From the NCBI GenBank assembly GCA_964611345.1, contig CAZSYU010000007.1, positions 1 through 64,000 of the forward strand: DNA of 64,000 nt. Reading direction: 5' to 3'. Positions within the stretch are counted from its first letter, which is position 1, and each line of letters opens with the position of its first letter. The notes beneath the pieces were generated by a model that did no database searches, was not told where the DNA came from, and saw only the letters and a program-made list of their open reading frames with translations. Source of the DNA: JALZVT01 sp964611345. GTDB taxonomy: Bacteria > Pseudomonadota > Gammaproteobacteria > Pseudomonadales > Azotimanducaceae. Made by a program: the position numbers and the translations under genes. Shown piece after piece: positions 8,961 through 17,926 of this stretch.

Positions 8961-9632
8961 TTGTGCGATAACACATTGGACCTGAATAGACCTGACGTAC
9001 TTAAAAAACTCCTGGAATCTCACGATCTGGCGGTAGAAACCCGCGAAGAGTGGTGCGTGCCTAACGGCGAGCTCCCGGCGATCAGAACGGTATGGGTAGC
9101 AGGGGAGTCGGCAAACACCGGACAGCTCAATGTCGAAATAGTGCTCCCGGATGAGCGACGCGTTGTGGAGTGTTTTGCTGGCATGGGCGAGACAGTTGAA
9201 CAACAACAAAAAGATGCACTACAGAATTTTCTGGTGAGCTCTTTTCATGTGTTGTTGGCAGCGTTTTGGCAACGAGTCGAAACAGATCAAGTTGAGGTGC
9301 AACGCTTTACCCACGCAGGCGAGCAGTGGGTAGCCTACATCGGTGGGTTTTCGCAACGGCGCTCGGCAGGTGTGGACGCCAAACTCCCTAAGGACTATCT
9401 CGACAAGATCCTCATCGCGTTGCGCGGCATGCCGTTAACTCACGGTGCTCACTGGTGCCGCACCTTCTTTTGTAACATTGGAACCCAGCAGCGTATTTAT
9501 GAAGCGCTGCTCGACAATGCACAGTGGGCCGAAGGTGAGGCCATGATGCAGGCACTTGAATGGGGTGCTGCCGACGGATTTTACAGCATTCGGAATTTTC
9601 TGGTCGTGCGTAATCGGGCCGCGGCCAACTAA
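8961..9632 (+). CDS. DUF6348-like protein
   Basis: A 223-residue soluble protein without signal peptide or membrane segments. The pattern of a Cys-Phe-Ala-Gly-Met-Gly segment (VVECFAGMGETVEQQQKDALQNFL) and the following FHVLLAAFW resembles DUF6348 proteins. No ATG fits the frame; the TTG at 8961 is the best start, though the frame is open back to the previous gene, so the true start is uncertain. It lies 35 bases after the serine hydrolase and may be co-transcribed with it. It ends 1 base before the convergent LLM gene. Function unknown. Confidence 0.65.
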   Translation: MCDNTLDLNRPDVLKKLLESHDLAVETREEWCVPNGELPAIRTVWVAGESANTGQLNVEIVLPDERRVVECFAGMGETVEQQQKDALQNFLVSSFHVLLAAFWQRVETDQVEVQRFTHAGEQWVAYIGGFSQRRSAGVDAKLPKDYLDKILIALRGMPLTHGAHWCRTFFCNIGTQQRIYEALLDNAQWAEGEAMMQALEWGAADGFYSIRNFLVVRNRAAAN

Positions 9633-9633
9633 C

Positions 9634-10491
9634 TTAAACCGAGGTTCCCTGGCTGACGATGGCAAAGGCCTCGTCCACCACACCACGCATGCGGGCGATG
9701 TGAGCATTGCCCCCACGCAGATCGCCACCAAGGGTGCGCAGGCACAGGTGTGTAAGACCCGCGTTGTACCAGCCACGCACTCGTCCTTGCCATTCGTGCT
9801 CTCTGGGGCCTACTACGGCCACACCAGCCTCGGTGCCAATCCGATTCGGATCGCGCTTGGCCCCAATTGCTACGGCATCGATACTTGCGCGTAGCTGGGG
9901 GTACTCTTCGGGTGTGGCGAGCACAAACCAGCCGTCCGCAAGTTTGCCGATGCGTTCGACTACCGCAGCGCCGGGTGAGCTGCTACCGCCAATCCACAAG
10001 GGAATGGGTTTTTGCACTGGCAGAGGATTTATTCCAGCCTCAATCACCGTGTCGAAACGCCCGCGAAAACTGAAGGTGGGTTCACGCCAGAAGCGCCGCA
10101 ATAGTTGCATTTGCTCAGAACACCGGGCTCCACGGGTGTGGAAATCCATACCCATAGCCGCGTACTCGGCCTGATTGCCACCAACGCCGATACCCAGGCG
10201 CAAGCGGCCCCCGGAGAGCACATCGATCTCCGCCGCCTGTTTTGCCACCAGCGCTGTTTGGCGCAGCGGTAACACCAGCACAGAGGGTACGAGCTGGATG
10301 CGCTCTGTGACGCCGGCGAGCCATGCCATCAGGGTCAGTGGTTCGTGCAGGTGTTTGCTGTTTTGGCGGATCACCTGATCGGGGACGCGCAGGTGGGATA
10401 GACCGAGTTCCTCTGCGGCTTGAGCGAAATCGCGGATCGCCCCGAGATCACTTTCCAGATCGCGGACCGGAAGGGAGATACCAATTTTCAT
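9634..10491 (-). CDS. LLM-class flavin-dependent oxidoreductase (F420-type)
   Basis: A luciferase-like TIM-barrel oxidoreductase of 285 residues. The start at 10491 (MKIGISLPV) matches the first beta strand of the family; the longer frame to 10563 adds an unrelated segment. Conserved features are SVLVLPLRQTALVAKQAAEIDVLSGGRLRLGIGVGG and IPLWIGGSS. It belongs to the TIGR03619-like group annotated as F420-dependent, but no F420 biosynthesis gene is visible here, and some members use FMN. The substrate is unknown. It is divergent from the enoyl-CoA hydratase gene across an 88-base spacer and could share its regulation. Confidence 0.85.
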   Translation of the reverse strand: MKIGISLPVRDLESDLGAIRDFAQAAEELGLSHLRVPDQVIRQNSKHLHEPLTLMAWLAGVTERIQLVPSVLVLPLRQTALVAKQAAEIDVLSGGRLRLGIGVGGNQAEYAAMGMDFHTRGARCSEQMQLLRRFWREPTFSFRGRFDTVIEAGINPLPVQKPIPLWIGGSSSPGAAVVERIGKLADGWFVLATPEEYPQLRASIDAVAIGAKRDPNRIGTEAGVAVVGPREHEWQGRVRGWYNAGLTHLCLRTLGGDLRGGNAHIARMRGVVDEAFAIVSQGTSV

Positions 10492-10579
10492 AAGGAGTAT
10501 CTGGCAGGTTAGGTAGATTACCGTCACTATAACAACTACCAACAACCTTCCATCAACCCTCACAGGAGAGAGAGATTAC

Positions 10580-11437
10580 GTGGCTTATAACACCATTATC
10601 TATGAGGTCGAGGAGAATATTCTCACGATTACGCTGAATCGGCCGGAAAAGCTCAATGCGTTCACGCGAGAAATGCAGCAAGAAATGATTGATGCACTTG
10701 ATCGTGCCGATGCGGATGACGATGTGCGAGCGATTATTGTGACCGGTGCGGGGCGTGGCTTTTGTGCCGGAGCAGATCTGTCGAGCGGCGGCAATACCTT
10801 TAATGCGGATGACCGTCCAGACCGTGAGGGTGGCCTGCATCGTGACGGTGGCGGCGTCCTCACTTTACGTATTTACGAAGTAAACAAGCCGATGATCTCG
10901 GCCGTCAACGGCGCAGCGGTGGGTGTGGGCGTCACCATGCAACTGCCCATGGACATTCGCCTCGCCAGCACCAATGCCAAGTTTGGCTTTGTATTTGCGC
11001 GGCGGGGGATTGTGCCCGAAGCCTGTTCCAGCTACTTCCTGCCGCGCGTGGTTGGGATCAGTCAGGCTCTGGAGTGGTGTTACAGCGGCCGCGTGTTTAG
11101 TGCCCAGGAGGCCTATGAAGGTGGCTTAATTCGCAAACCGGTGGCGCCGAATGAGTTGCTGCCAAAGGCCCGCGAACTGGCGCGTGAAATTGTGGAAAAT
11201 ACCAGTCCGGTTTCCGTCACTCTGGTTCGACACATGATGTGGCGTATGTTGAACGCCGATCACCCCATGGAGGCGCACAAGATCGACTCCCGCGGCATCT
11301 ACTATCGTGGCAAGTCACCGGACAGCCGTGAAGGGGTTGAGTCGTTTCTGGAAAAACGCCCCGCGGTGTTCCCGGAGAAAGTCAGTGAGAACATGCCTGA
11401 GTACTTCCCTTGGTGGGAAGATCGTGAGTTTTCCTGA
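10580..11437 (+). CDS. Enoyl-CoA hydratase/isomerase family
   Basis: Crotonase-fold enzyme, 285 residues. GTG start with an AGGAG site just upstream. The first oxyanion-hole segment is GFCAGADL (60-67) and the second lies in VNGAAVGVGVTMQLPMDIRLAS; the downstream acidic residue sits in RRGIVPEACSSYFLPR. The C-terminus is longer than the minimal fold, ending in YFPWWEDREFS, like a group of hydratases often found near acyl-CoA dehydrogenases and CoA-transferases. It would hydrate an unsaturated acyl-CoA, but isomerase or hydrolase activity is possible in this superfamily. The MFS gene overlaps its end. Confidence 0.9.
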   Translation: MAYNTIIYEVEENILTITLNRPEKLNAFTREMQQEMIDALDRADADDDVRAIIVTGAGRGFCAGADLSSGGNTFNADDRPDREGGLHRDGGGVLTLRIYEVNKPMISAVNGAAVGVGVTMQLPMDIRLASTNAKFGFVFARRGIVPEACSSYFLPRVVGISQALEWCYSGRVFSAQEAYEGGLIRKPVAPNELLPKARELAREIVENTSPVSVTLVRHMMWRMLNADHPMEAHKIDSRGIYYRGKSPDSREGVESFLEKRPAVFPEKVSENMPEYFPWWEDREFS

Positions 11438-12675
11438 GTAGGATCTACTACGGCTATTACCTGATTGGGGCGGCGTTTGTCGCCCAGCTCATCGCCATTG
11501 GCACGCAAAACTACGTGCTGGGCGCATTCATGGAGCCGATGCTGGCTGAGTTGCACTGGAGTCGTTCTGACTTCACGCTGCCGCGAACCGTGGGTCAGTT
11601 TGTTATGGCCTTGGTGGGCTTTTTTATCGGCGCCTATGTCGATCGGTTTGGCCCTCGGCGTTTTCAGTTTGTGGGTTTGTTGGTGCTCGGTGGCGCCATC
11701 TATTTGTGTTCTACGGTACAAACGGTTACCGGTTGGGTGCTGATCAACGGGATCATGCTCACATCAGGCTCAGCACTGATTGGCAATCTGGTCGTCAACG
11801 TCACCCTGTCAAAGTGGTTTGTGGAGCAACGCGGCAGCGCGGTGGCCTGGGCGGCGATGGGGGTGTCGTTTGCGGGTTTGACCATAACCCCTGGTATTAC
11901 CTGGGCAATCGATGTGGTGGGTTGGCGCGCTGCCTGGCAATGGCTTGCACTCATCGCTGTGCTGGTGATGGTGCCCGTTGCTGCGGTGATGCGACGGGCG
12001 CCAGAGGACTTTGGGCTGCATCCCGATGGCAAAAGTGATGGGCAGGTGCGTGCTGGTCAGGCGCAGAGAGCGGCGGATGATTTTTCGAATTCGATGTCGC
12101 GGGCTCGAGCTATACGCACCCGATCTTTCTATTTGCTGGCAACATCCTTCGGTATTTTCAGCGCCGGTATTGGGGTGATGTTGTTGCAGACTATTCCTTA
12201 CTTGACCGACGCCGGGATAACCCGGGTAACTGCTGCATTCATGATTACCGTTGCATCCATACCTGCGATGCTCACCAAGCCGGTGTGGGGCTACGTGATT
12301 GATCGCATGGAGGCGCCTCGTCGGCTGGCGGCACTCTCAGCATCGATCACAGGGATCGCGACCGCGCTGATTGCCTGGGGCCAGATGGAAGCCAGTCCAG
12401 GTTTGTTGTATGCGGGTTTTATAACTCTGGGCATGGGGTGGGGTGGAATGCTGCCGCTCCAGGAAGTTATCTGGGCAGGTTACTTTGGTCGACGTTATCT
12501 TGGTGAAGTGCGCAGTGCGGCGCTGCCCATTGCGTTAACCGTCGGCGCATCCGGGCCCTGGCTATCGTCGTGGTACTACGATCAGGTAGGTAACTACGAT
12601 GGCGCGTTTATTGCGGTGGCTGGTCTTAATTTATTGGCTGCGGCAATGATATTTGCCACCCGCAAGCCTGAATGA
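11434..12675 (+). CDS. MFS transporter, monocarboxylate/oxalate-antiporter-like
   Basis: A major facilitator with about 12 membrane segments and the loop 2-3 motif GAYVDRFGPRR. An ATG or GTG start that keeps the first helix does not exist: the frame upstream of the GTG at 11515 encodes YYGYYLIGAAFVAQLIAIGTQNYVL, which is clearly helix 1. The frame opens at 11428. The only near-cognate candidate is the CTG at 11434, which would overlap the hydratase stop as CTGA. I place the start there with reserve. The loop after helix 6 holds a charged stretch of about 40 residues. The neighbouring acyl-CoA genes suggest uptake of a carboxylic acid. Substrate not determinable. Confidence 0.8.
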   Translation: MSRIYYGYYLIGAAFVAQLIAIGTQNYVLGAFMEPMLAELHWSRSDFTLPRTVGQFVMALVGFFIGAYVDRFGPRRFQFVGLLVLGGAIYLCSTVQTVTGWVLINGIMLTSGSALIGNLVVNVTLSKWFVEQRGSAVAWAAMGVSFAGLTITPGITWAIDVVGWRAAWQWLALIAVLVMVPVAAVMRRAPEDFGLHPDGKSDGQVRAGQAQRAADDFSNSMSRARAIRTRSFYLLATSFGIFSAGIGVMLLQTIPYLTDAGITRVTAAFMITVASIPAMLTKPVWGYVIDRMEAPRRLAALSASITGIATALIAWGQMEASPGLLYAGFITLGMGWGGMLPLQEVIWAGYFGRRYLGEVRSAALPIALTVGASGPWLSSWYYDQVGNYDGAFIAVAGLNLLAAAMIFATRKPE

Positions 12676-12688
12676 AACTGGCCGTGGC

Positions 12689-13720
12689 TTACTGGGTTGT
12701 TGGTGTCTCGGGCTGTGTCTGCAAAGCGTCACTCAGTGCGTCCAGTGGGTTGCCGGCCGTACCTGTTAGTTCAGCCTGCAATTTTTCTTCGGCGGCCGCG
12801 ATAAAGCGGGTAAGGTCGTCCGCGAATCCCTCGGGGTCAACAAAGGGATGAGTTTCTCCAGGCTTGCGGGCAGCGAGGAGCTTGGCGCGTTCGAACACCC
12901 GGCCCATCTGGGCATGATTGGGCAGGCTTACGCTGGCGCCTTTGGCAATCTCTGTTTGTAGTCGAGCGTAACTTGCCAGATAGCTTTTCGTGCGTTCGAC
13001 GCCGGAAAAATTCAGACCCACGCCCCCAAGGGTAACGGCGGTGTAGGTTTGATTGCCATCGCGCACCGGGTAGCGCAGCGACAGTACACCTTCGGTGTGG
13101 CCGGGGGTTTTATACAGCTCCACTTGAGTGTCACCGAGCTGAATGATTTCACCGTCCCGTGCCACCTGGCCGCTCGGAGGCACGTCCATAGCGAATTCGG
13201 GAATTGCTGCAGGTTCGCGTGCGAGCGCCCAGTCCTCCTTTGTCATGACTACGGTCGCGCCGAAGCGACGATTGATCTCCGCAGCGCCGCCCGCGTGATC
13301 GAAGTGCCCGTGGGTTACCAGTACGTACTCAATGTCGTTGGGATCGAGGCCAAGGGTGGTCATTCCTTCGAGCAGATGCTCCACCCAGGGATCGTACAGA
13401 GCATCGATCAGTATCAATCCCGCGGAGGTTTCGAGCACGTAAGCGGCAACCCAATCAATCCCTACGTAATACAGATTGTCGAAAATCTGGAAAGCCTCTA
13501 CTTTTTGGATCGCCGGGTCACTCCAGGTATCCAGCATGGCCTGCAGTTCCGGTGAGATTGCGTTCTCGCTAACCCTAACCCCGGGAGAGGCGTCTACCAC
13601 GGGGGCTGCGAGTTGCGATTTACAGCCTGTCAGCGCCGTACCCAATACCGCAACCAGGGTTAAGCCAAGCCACAGTTTGCGCTCGGTGATGTAGTTGCTG
13701 AAGTATTTCGTGCCGCTCAT
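12689..13720 (-). CDS. Lipoprotein metallo-beta-lactamase-fold hydrolase
   Basis: A 343-residue metallo-beta-lactamase-fold protein. The ATG at 13720 has an AAAGGGG site 8 bases upstream and is preferred over longer frames. Signal sequence with lipobox L-T-G-C and lipidated Cys33. The metal site is H137-G-H139-F-D141-H142, followed by TPGHTEG near residue 216 and PNHAQMG near 280, which fits a di-zinc site and is reminiscent of subclass B3-like hydrolases. It could be a periplasmic lactonase or esterase; true beta-lactam hydrolysis cannot be claimed. Divergent from the CoA-transferase gene with a perfect palindrome in the 70-base spacer. Confidence 0.85.
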   Translation of the reverse strand: MSGTKYFSNYITERKLWLGLTLVAVLGTALTGCKSQLAAPVVDASPGVRVSENAISPELQAMLDTWSDPAIQKVEAFQIFDNLYYVGIDWVAAYVLETSAGLILIDALYDPWVEHLLEGMTTLGLDPNDIEYVLVTHGHFDHAGGAAEINRRFGATVVMTKEDWALAREPAAIPEFAMDVPPSGQVARDGEIIQLGDTQVELYKTPGHTEGVLSLRYPVRDGNQTYTAVTLGGVGLNFSGVERTKSYLASYARLQTEIAKGASVSLPNHAQMGRVFERAKLLAARKPGETHPFVDPEGFADDLTRFIAAAEEKLQAELTGTAGNPLDALSDALQTQPETPTTQ

Positions 13721-13741
13721 ACGCATTCCCCTTTCGTTAAC

Positions 13742-13753
13742 CGGTATATACCG
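13742..13753. promoter_or_regulatory. Palindrome, candidate operator
   Basis: A perfect 12-bp palindrome, CGGTATATACCG, in the 70-base spacer between the divergent metallo-hydrolase and CoA-transferase genes. The position and symmetry suit a dimeric repressor. No regulator gene lies next to it. Confidence 0.5.
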
Positions 13754-13790
13754 ATTATGGTAATCCCTTGTGTTAGCACTGGACAGGACC

Positions 13791-14969
13791 ATGACTCAAC
13801 CATTTGCGGGTATCCGCGTTGTCGACTTTACCCAGGTACTGGCGGGTCCGTTTGCCACCCAGCAGCTCGCCCAGCACGGGGCTGAGGTGATCAAGGTTGA
13901 GCCTCCCGGCAGTGGCGACATGACGCGCAATTTAATGGCGGGTAAAAAGGGCTCGCCGTCGTTCTATACCTGCAATATCGGCAAGAAGAGCATCACGCTG
14001 GATATGAAGGGTCCAGCCGCCAAACCCGTGCTGGAACGGCTAATTCCCACTGCTGATGTGTTTATTCAGGGCTTTCGGCCAGGTGTGATGAGCCGGCTGG
14101 GTTACGACTACGACACCGTCCGCGCGCTTAAGCCTGACATTATTTATGCCTCGGTGTCCGGATTTGGCCAATCTGGCCCCTCCTCACATCTACCTGCCTT
14201 TGACGGCGCGATTCAAGCCGGCTCAGGCATGATGGCGATTACCGGTCACCCAGACACGGGCCCGTTGCGCACGGGTTACATGCCGGTAGACATGGCGACG
14301 GCGCTCAACACGGCCTTTGCGGTGTCGGCGGCCCTGTATCGGCGACTGGCCACAGGCGAAGGCCAGGCGGTGGATGTTGCGATGATGGACACGGCGATGG
14401 TTTTGCAGGCGCCGCAGGTGAGTGCCTATCTGGTGAACGGGGTGTTGCCGGAGTTGTTTGGTAATCGCTCGCCAACCAAAGCGCCCACCGCGAATGTGTT
14501 CGAGACGAGCGATGGTTTTGTGCAGGTAGCGGCCCTCAAGGAAGCGCAGGTGCAAGGTTTCTTTGCGGCGCTGGGGATCTCGGAAACCTACGAAGAGTTT
14601 TCTGACCCGCAAGATCGCATAGACCGTACGGCAGAATTCAATGCCATGATCAATCCACTGTTTGCAGCCCAAACTACTGCGCATTGGCTGACCCAGTTTG
14701 AGGCTGCAGGATTGCCTTCCGCCAGCATCAGGGATTATGCGGAGGTGACCCAGGACCCGCAGATGGCCGTCCGGCCTGTTTTTACGGAGACCGATCTCGG
14801 TGGTGGTGATATGGCTCGGGTGGTATCGGCCGCACACACAACCAGTGTGGATCAGCCAACGGTGCAGGGCCCAGCGCCGGACCTGGGCGGTCATACTCAA
14901 GAAGTCTTGCTGGAGTTGGGTTTTGCAGCCAAGCAGATTGATGAATGGCACAATAGCGGCGCGATTTAA
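13791..14969 (+). CDS. Class III CoA-transferase (CaiB/BaiF family)
   Basis: A 392-residue CoA-transferase starting at the ATG at 13791 (an upstream TTG at 13770 is in frame but has no support). The family N-terminus GIRVVDFTQVLAGPFATQQLAQHGAEVIKVE is intact, as are SVSGFGQSGP and the likely catalytic aspartate D167 in GYMPVDMATAL. It would move CoA from an acyl-CoA such as succinyl-CoA to a carboxylic acid. It stands 44 bases before the aruI-like gene on the same strand and may be part of that operon. The acceptor acid is unknown. Confidence 0.9.
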   Translation: MTQPFAGIRVVDFTQVLAGPFATQQLAQHGAEVIKVEPPGSGDMTRNLMAGKKGSPSFYTCNIGKKSITLDMKGPAAKPVLERLIPTADVFIQGFRPGVMSRLGYDYDTVRALKPDIIYASVSGFGQSGPSSHLPAFDGAIQAGSGMMAITGHPDTGPLRTGYMPVDMATALNTAFAVSAALYRRLATGEGQAVDVAMMDTAMVLQAPQVSAYLVNGVLPELFGNRSPTKAPTANVFETSDGFVQVAALKEAQVQGFFAALGISETYEEFSDPQDRIDRTAEFNAMINPLFAAQTTAHWLTQFEAAGLPSASIRDYAEVTQDPQMAVRPVFTETDLGGGDMARVVSAAHTTSVDQPTVQGPAPDLGGHTQEVLLELGFAAKQIDEWHNSGAI

Positions 14970-15013
14970 CCAGCGGCGCCGCAGAGCGCATCGAACCCGA
15001 GAAACTTCTAGAC

Positions 15014-16726
15014 GTGCCACAAAATTCTGTTAATAGCCTGCGCAGCGGCGAAGCGTTGCCCCAGCTGCTCGAAGCCTATGGCGTGCGCCATGTGTTTGGC
15101 ATTCCGGGCAATCATACGTTAGAGATGTATCGCGGGCTTGCCAGTTCTTCGGTCACCCACATCACCACGCGGCATGAGCAAGGTGCAGGCTTCATGGCAG
15201 ATGGCTACGCACGGGCGAGCGGCCAACCGGGAGTATGTTTTCTTATCAGTGGTCCTGGCTTGCTCAATGCTGCCACGGCGCTCGGGCAGGCGCTGGCTGA
15301 TTCGATACCCGTGTTGGTCATTACTGCGGTGGCGGCCACACACAGTCAGGGTCGCGCGCTGGGGGAGCTGCATGAGTTGCCTGATCAACAGGCCGCGGCC
15401 AGCAGTTTTTGCCGCCTGAGTCTGCAGGCGAATACGCCAGAAGAGTTGATCCAGCATGTTGCTCAAGCGTTTGAACTGTTTGCAACGCGGCGGCCCGGCC
15501 CGGTGCATATCCAGATTCCATTGGATGTGATGGAGGCCGAACTGCCACGGGCGCTGCTGAACACTGGTGTTGTCGCAGCAAGAGAATTCACCGCGGCGGT
15601 TGCCGCCAATGTTTTTTCCCAGACCCAGACCCAGTCTCCATCCAGCGCTGCAGCGATGGTGGCAGTTTTGCGTGCGGCCAAGGAACCGATAATGATTTGT
15701 GGCGGCGGTGCGGTGAGTGCCGCCGATCAATGGCGCACCATTGCAGAGACGCTTGATTTGCCGATTGTCGTTACGGCCAATGCGAAAGGGCTGGCGCCAC
15801 CTGACCACCCGCTGGCGGTGGGCGGTAGTCCGACGCTGGCATGCACGCGAGCTGCACTCTGCAAGGCTGATGTCGTGCTTGCCGTGGGCACAGAGTTTGG
15901 TGAAACCGACTACGATTTGCTCATGAACGGCGCATTAGAATTTTCCGGTCGACTGTTGCGCATCGATATTGACCCAGAGCAGTTGCAGCGTAGGTTCGAA
16001 GCAGAATTGACGCTGTGCGCATCCGCTCGAACCGCCGCAAGTCAGTTTGCAGCTTGTTTAGAGATTGGTGCTGGCTCTGATGCAACTACTGCACGTGCAG
16101 CTAGCAATAGCCCCGGTGCGCAGCGTGCGCAGACACTCCGTGCTTTGGCGCTCGATGAGCCACACTGGCATCCTGAAGCTGCCGAATTTTTTGCAACTAT
16201 CACCACGGCCCTTGGCGATACTTGCGTGGTGGGTGATTCGACCCGGCCCACCTACTACGCCGCCTGGCAGCATGAGCCCTTGCGACCACGAAGATATTTT
16301 CATTCGGTAACCGGGTTTGGCACGCTCGGTTATGCGATTCCGGCTGCGTTTGGAGCGAGTGTCGCGCTTGCCGAGCCCGTGCTCGCTCTGATAGGCGACG
16401 GTGGCGCGCAGTTTACGCTGACTGAACTTGCAACAGCAGTAGACAATTCGTTGCCGGTTACGGTGCTCATCTGGTCAAACAGAGGCTATGAAGAAATTGA
16501 GAACAGTTTAACCGGGCGTGCGGTAGACACCAGTTCTACGATAATTTCTGCGCCTGACTTTTCCCAGCTGGCTGTAGCTTACCGCGTACCCTATTTTGCA
16601 CCCACCAGCTTCGCGCAGCTTTCTTCTGCTCTGCAATCAGCCAGTAACGAGCCTGGCCCCAGTATTATAGAAGTGCAGCAAGAACAACTCTTCACCCAAC
16701 CTAGTGGGCAGTGGTATGGCGTCTAG
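15014..16726 (+). CDS. aruI: TPP-dependent decarboxylase, AruI-like
   Basis: Thiamine-diphosphate enzyme of the acetolactate-synthase/decarboxylase superfamily, 570 residues, GTG start. The cofactor-activating glutamate is E55 in TTRHEQGAGFMADGYARA, and the TPP/Mg motif runs from GDG at 461 to SNR near 488. The N-terminal stretch (LLEAYGVRHVFGIPGNHTLEMYRG) and the HELPDQQ segment closely resemble 5-guanidino-2-oxopentanoate decarboxylase (AruI of Pseudomonas). The next gene, overlapping by 11 bases, is an AruH-like aminotransferase, which is the same pairing as in the arginine transaminase pathway. Together they would turn arginine into 4-guanidinobutyraldehyde. A related 2-oxoacid substrate remains possible. 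Confidence 0.8.
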   Translation: MPQNSVNSLRSGEALPQLLEAYGVRHVFGIPGNHTLEMYRGLASSSVTHITTRHEQGAGFMADGYARASGQPGVCFLISGPGLLNAATALGQALADSIPVLVITAVAATHSQGRALGELHELPDQQAAASSFCRLSLQANTPEELIQHVAQAFELFATRRPGPVHIQIPLDVMEAELPRALLNTGVVAAREFTAAVAANVFSQTQTQSPSSAAAMVAVLRAAKEPIMICGGGAVSAADQWRTIAETLDLPIVVTANAKGLAPPDHPLAVGGSPTLACTRAALCKADVVLAVGTEFGETDYDLLMNGALEFSGRLLRIDIDPEQLQRRFEAELTLCASARTAASQFAACLEIGAGSDATTARAASNSPGAQRAQTLRALALDEPHWHPEAAEFFATITTALGDTCVVGDSTRPTYYAAWQHEPLRPRRYFHSVTGFGTLGYAIPAAFGASVALAEPVLALIGDGGAQFTLTELATAVDNSLPVTVLIWSNRGYEEIENSLTGRAVDTSSTIISAPDFSQLAVAYRVPYFAPTSFAQLSSALQSASNEPGPSIIEVQQEQLFTQPSGQWYGV

Positions 16727-17912
16727 TCCCAATCAATTTAGTTCGAGATTTTCGGCGCTATCGGCGAGATTGAGCCTGCCCGGAAGTGACGTGTGGAAGA
16801 TTCACGACGACGCGCTAGCAAGACAGGCAGCCGGCGAGGATATGATTATTCTGAGCGTTGGTGATCCTGACTTTGATACGCCTGAGTACATTGCGGAGCA
16901 CGTTGTGGAACGCATGCGCGCCGGACGCACGCATTACTCTGCTGCGGCCGGCGAAAGTGTGTTGCGCGATGCAATTGCGCAGGTCGAAACCGAAAGCACA
17001 GGGCGGGAGTTTCAACGCGATCAGATTGTCGTGTTTCCTGGTGCCACGGCTGCGCTTTATGCCGTGTTTGCCTGTGTGCTCGATGCCGGGGATGGCGTGC
17101 TGGTGCCGGAGCCGATGTACATTGGTTATCAGGGTGTATTCGATGCACTAGGGGCGGACATACAGCACGTACCCCTGCAGCCAGGCACCTTTGAACTTGA
17201 CGTCGATGCCTTGTTGGCTGCGGTGCAACCCAATACCCGTGCTGTGCTCGTTAACACACCGGGTAACCCTTGCGGAAACCTTATCGACCCGGCGACACTC
17301 ACCCGACTGGCCAGGGAGTGTAAGGAGCGCGATCTGTGGCTGGTATGTGATGAGGTGTACTCCTTAATTACTTTTGATGCACCGCATGTATCTATGCTCA
17401 AGTGCACCCAGGACCTCTCTAACATTGTTGTTATAGACGGGTTGTCGAAGTCACACGCCATGACTGGCTGGCGGATAGGTTGGACGGTGGGTGGCACGGC
17501 AATTACCGAGGCATTGATAAATATGGCCGGGGCTGCGTTTTTTGGCGTTTGTCAGTTTGTGCAGGACGGCGCGGCGTTTGCACTGGCGAATGATGCCGCA
17601 GAAGTTGAGCACATGCGCAAGGCTTATCAGGCGCGTCGCGATTATGTCGTTGGTCGAATAAAGGACATCCCGCAGCTTGACTGCTTTGTGCCTCCTGCAG
17701 GTATGTTTGTGATGATTGATGGTTCGCGCGTGGCTAACTCGGGGGATGCGTTTGCGAAAATGTTGCTCGATGACGTGGGCGTATCAACGATTCCCGGAAG
17801 TGGTTTTGGGCCGAGCGCCAGCGATTATGTGCGGTTGAGTCTGACGGTCCCTCAGCACGAACTCGAGCGTGCGTTCGATCGGATCGCCACACTATTTGCA
17901 AACACAGCGTAG
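16716..17912 (+). CDS. aruH: PLP aminotransferase, AruH-like
   Basis: Fold-type I aminotransferase, 398 residues from the ATG at 16716; a GTG at 16704 is also in frame. The Schiff-base lysine is K245 in GLSKSHAMTGWRIGW; N185 (TPGNPCG), D212 (VCDEVY) and a C-terminal Arg-containing YVRLSL segment are conserved. SVGDPDFDTP, PEPMYIGYQGVF and the AF..MLLDDVGVSTIPGSGFGPSA stretch are close to arginine:pyruvate transaminase (AruH). It overlaps the decarboxylase gene by 11 bases. It would supply 2-ketoarginine to that enzyme. Specificity for arginine is inferred from resemblance and pairing. Confidence 0.8.
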   Translation: MASSPNQFSSRFSALSARLSLPGSDVWKIHDDALARQAAGEDMIILSVGDPDFDTPEYIAEHVVERMRAGRTHYSAAAGESVLRDAIAQVETESTGREFQRDQIVVFPGATAALYAVFACVLDAGDGVLVPEPMYIGYQGVFDALGADIQHVPLQPGTFELDVDALLAAVQPNTRAVLVNTPGNPCGNLIDPATLTRLARECKERDLWLVCDEVYSLITFDAPHVSMLKCTQDLSNIVVIDGLSKSHAMTGWRIGWTVGGTAITEALINMAGAAFFGVCQFVQDGAAFALANDAAEVEHMRKAYQARRDYVVGRIKDIPQLDCFVPPAGMFVMIDGSRVANSGDAFAKMLLDDVGVSTIPGSGFGPSASDYVRLSLTVPQHELERAFDRIATLFANTA

Positions 17913-17926
17913 AACAAGGATTAGTC

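Noticed and set aside
12689..13720. Antibiotic resistance beta-lactamase
   Set aside because: Only the fold and metal motif are seen; lipoprotein and general lactonase or esterase roles are as likely.
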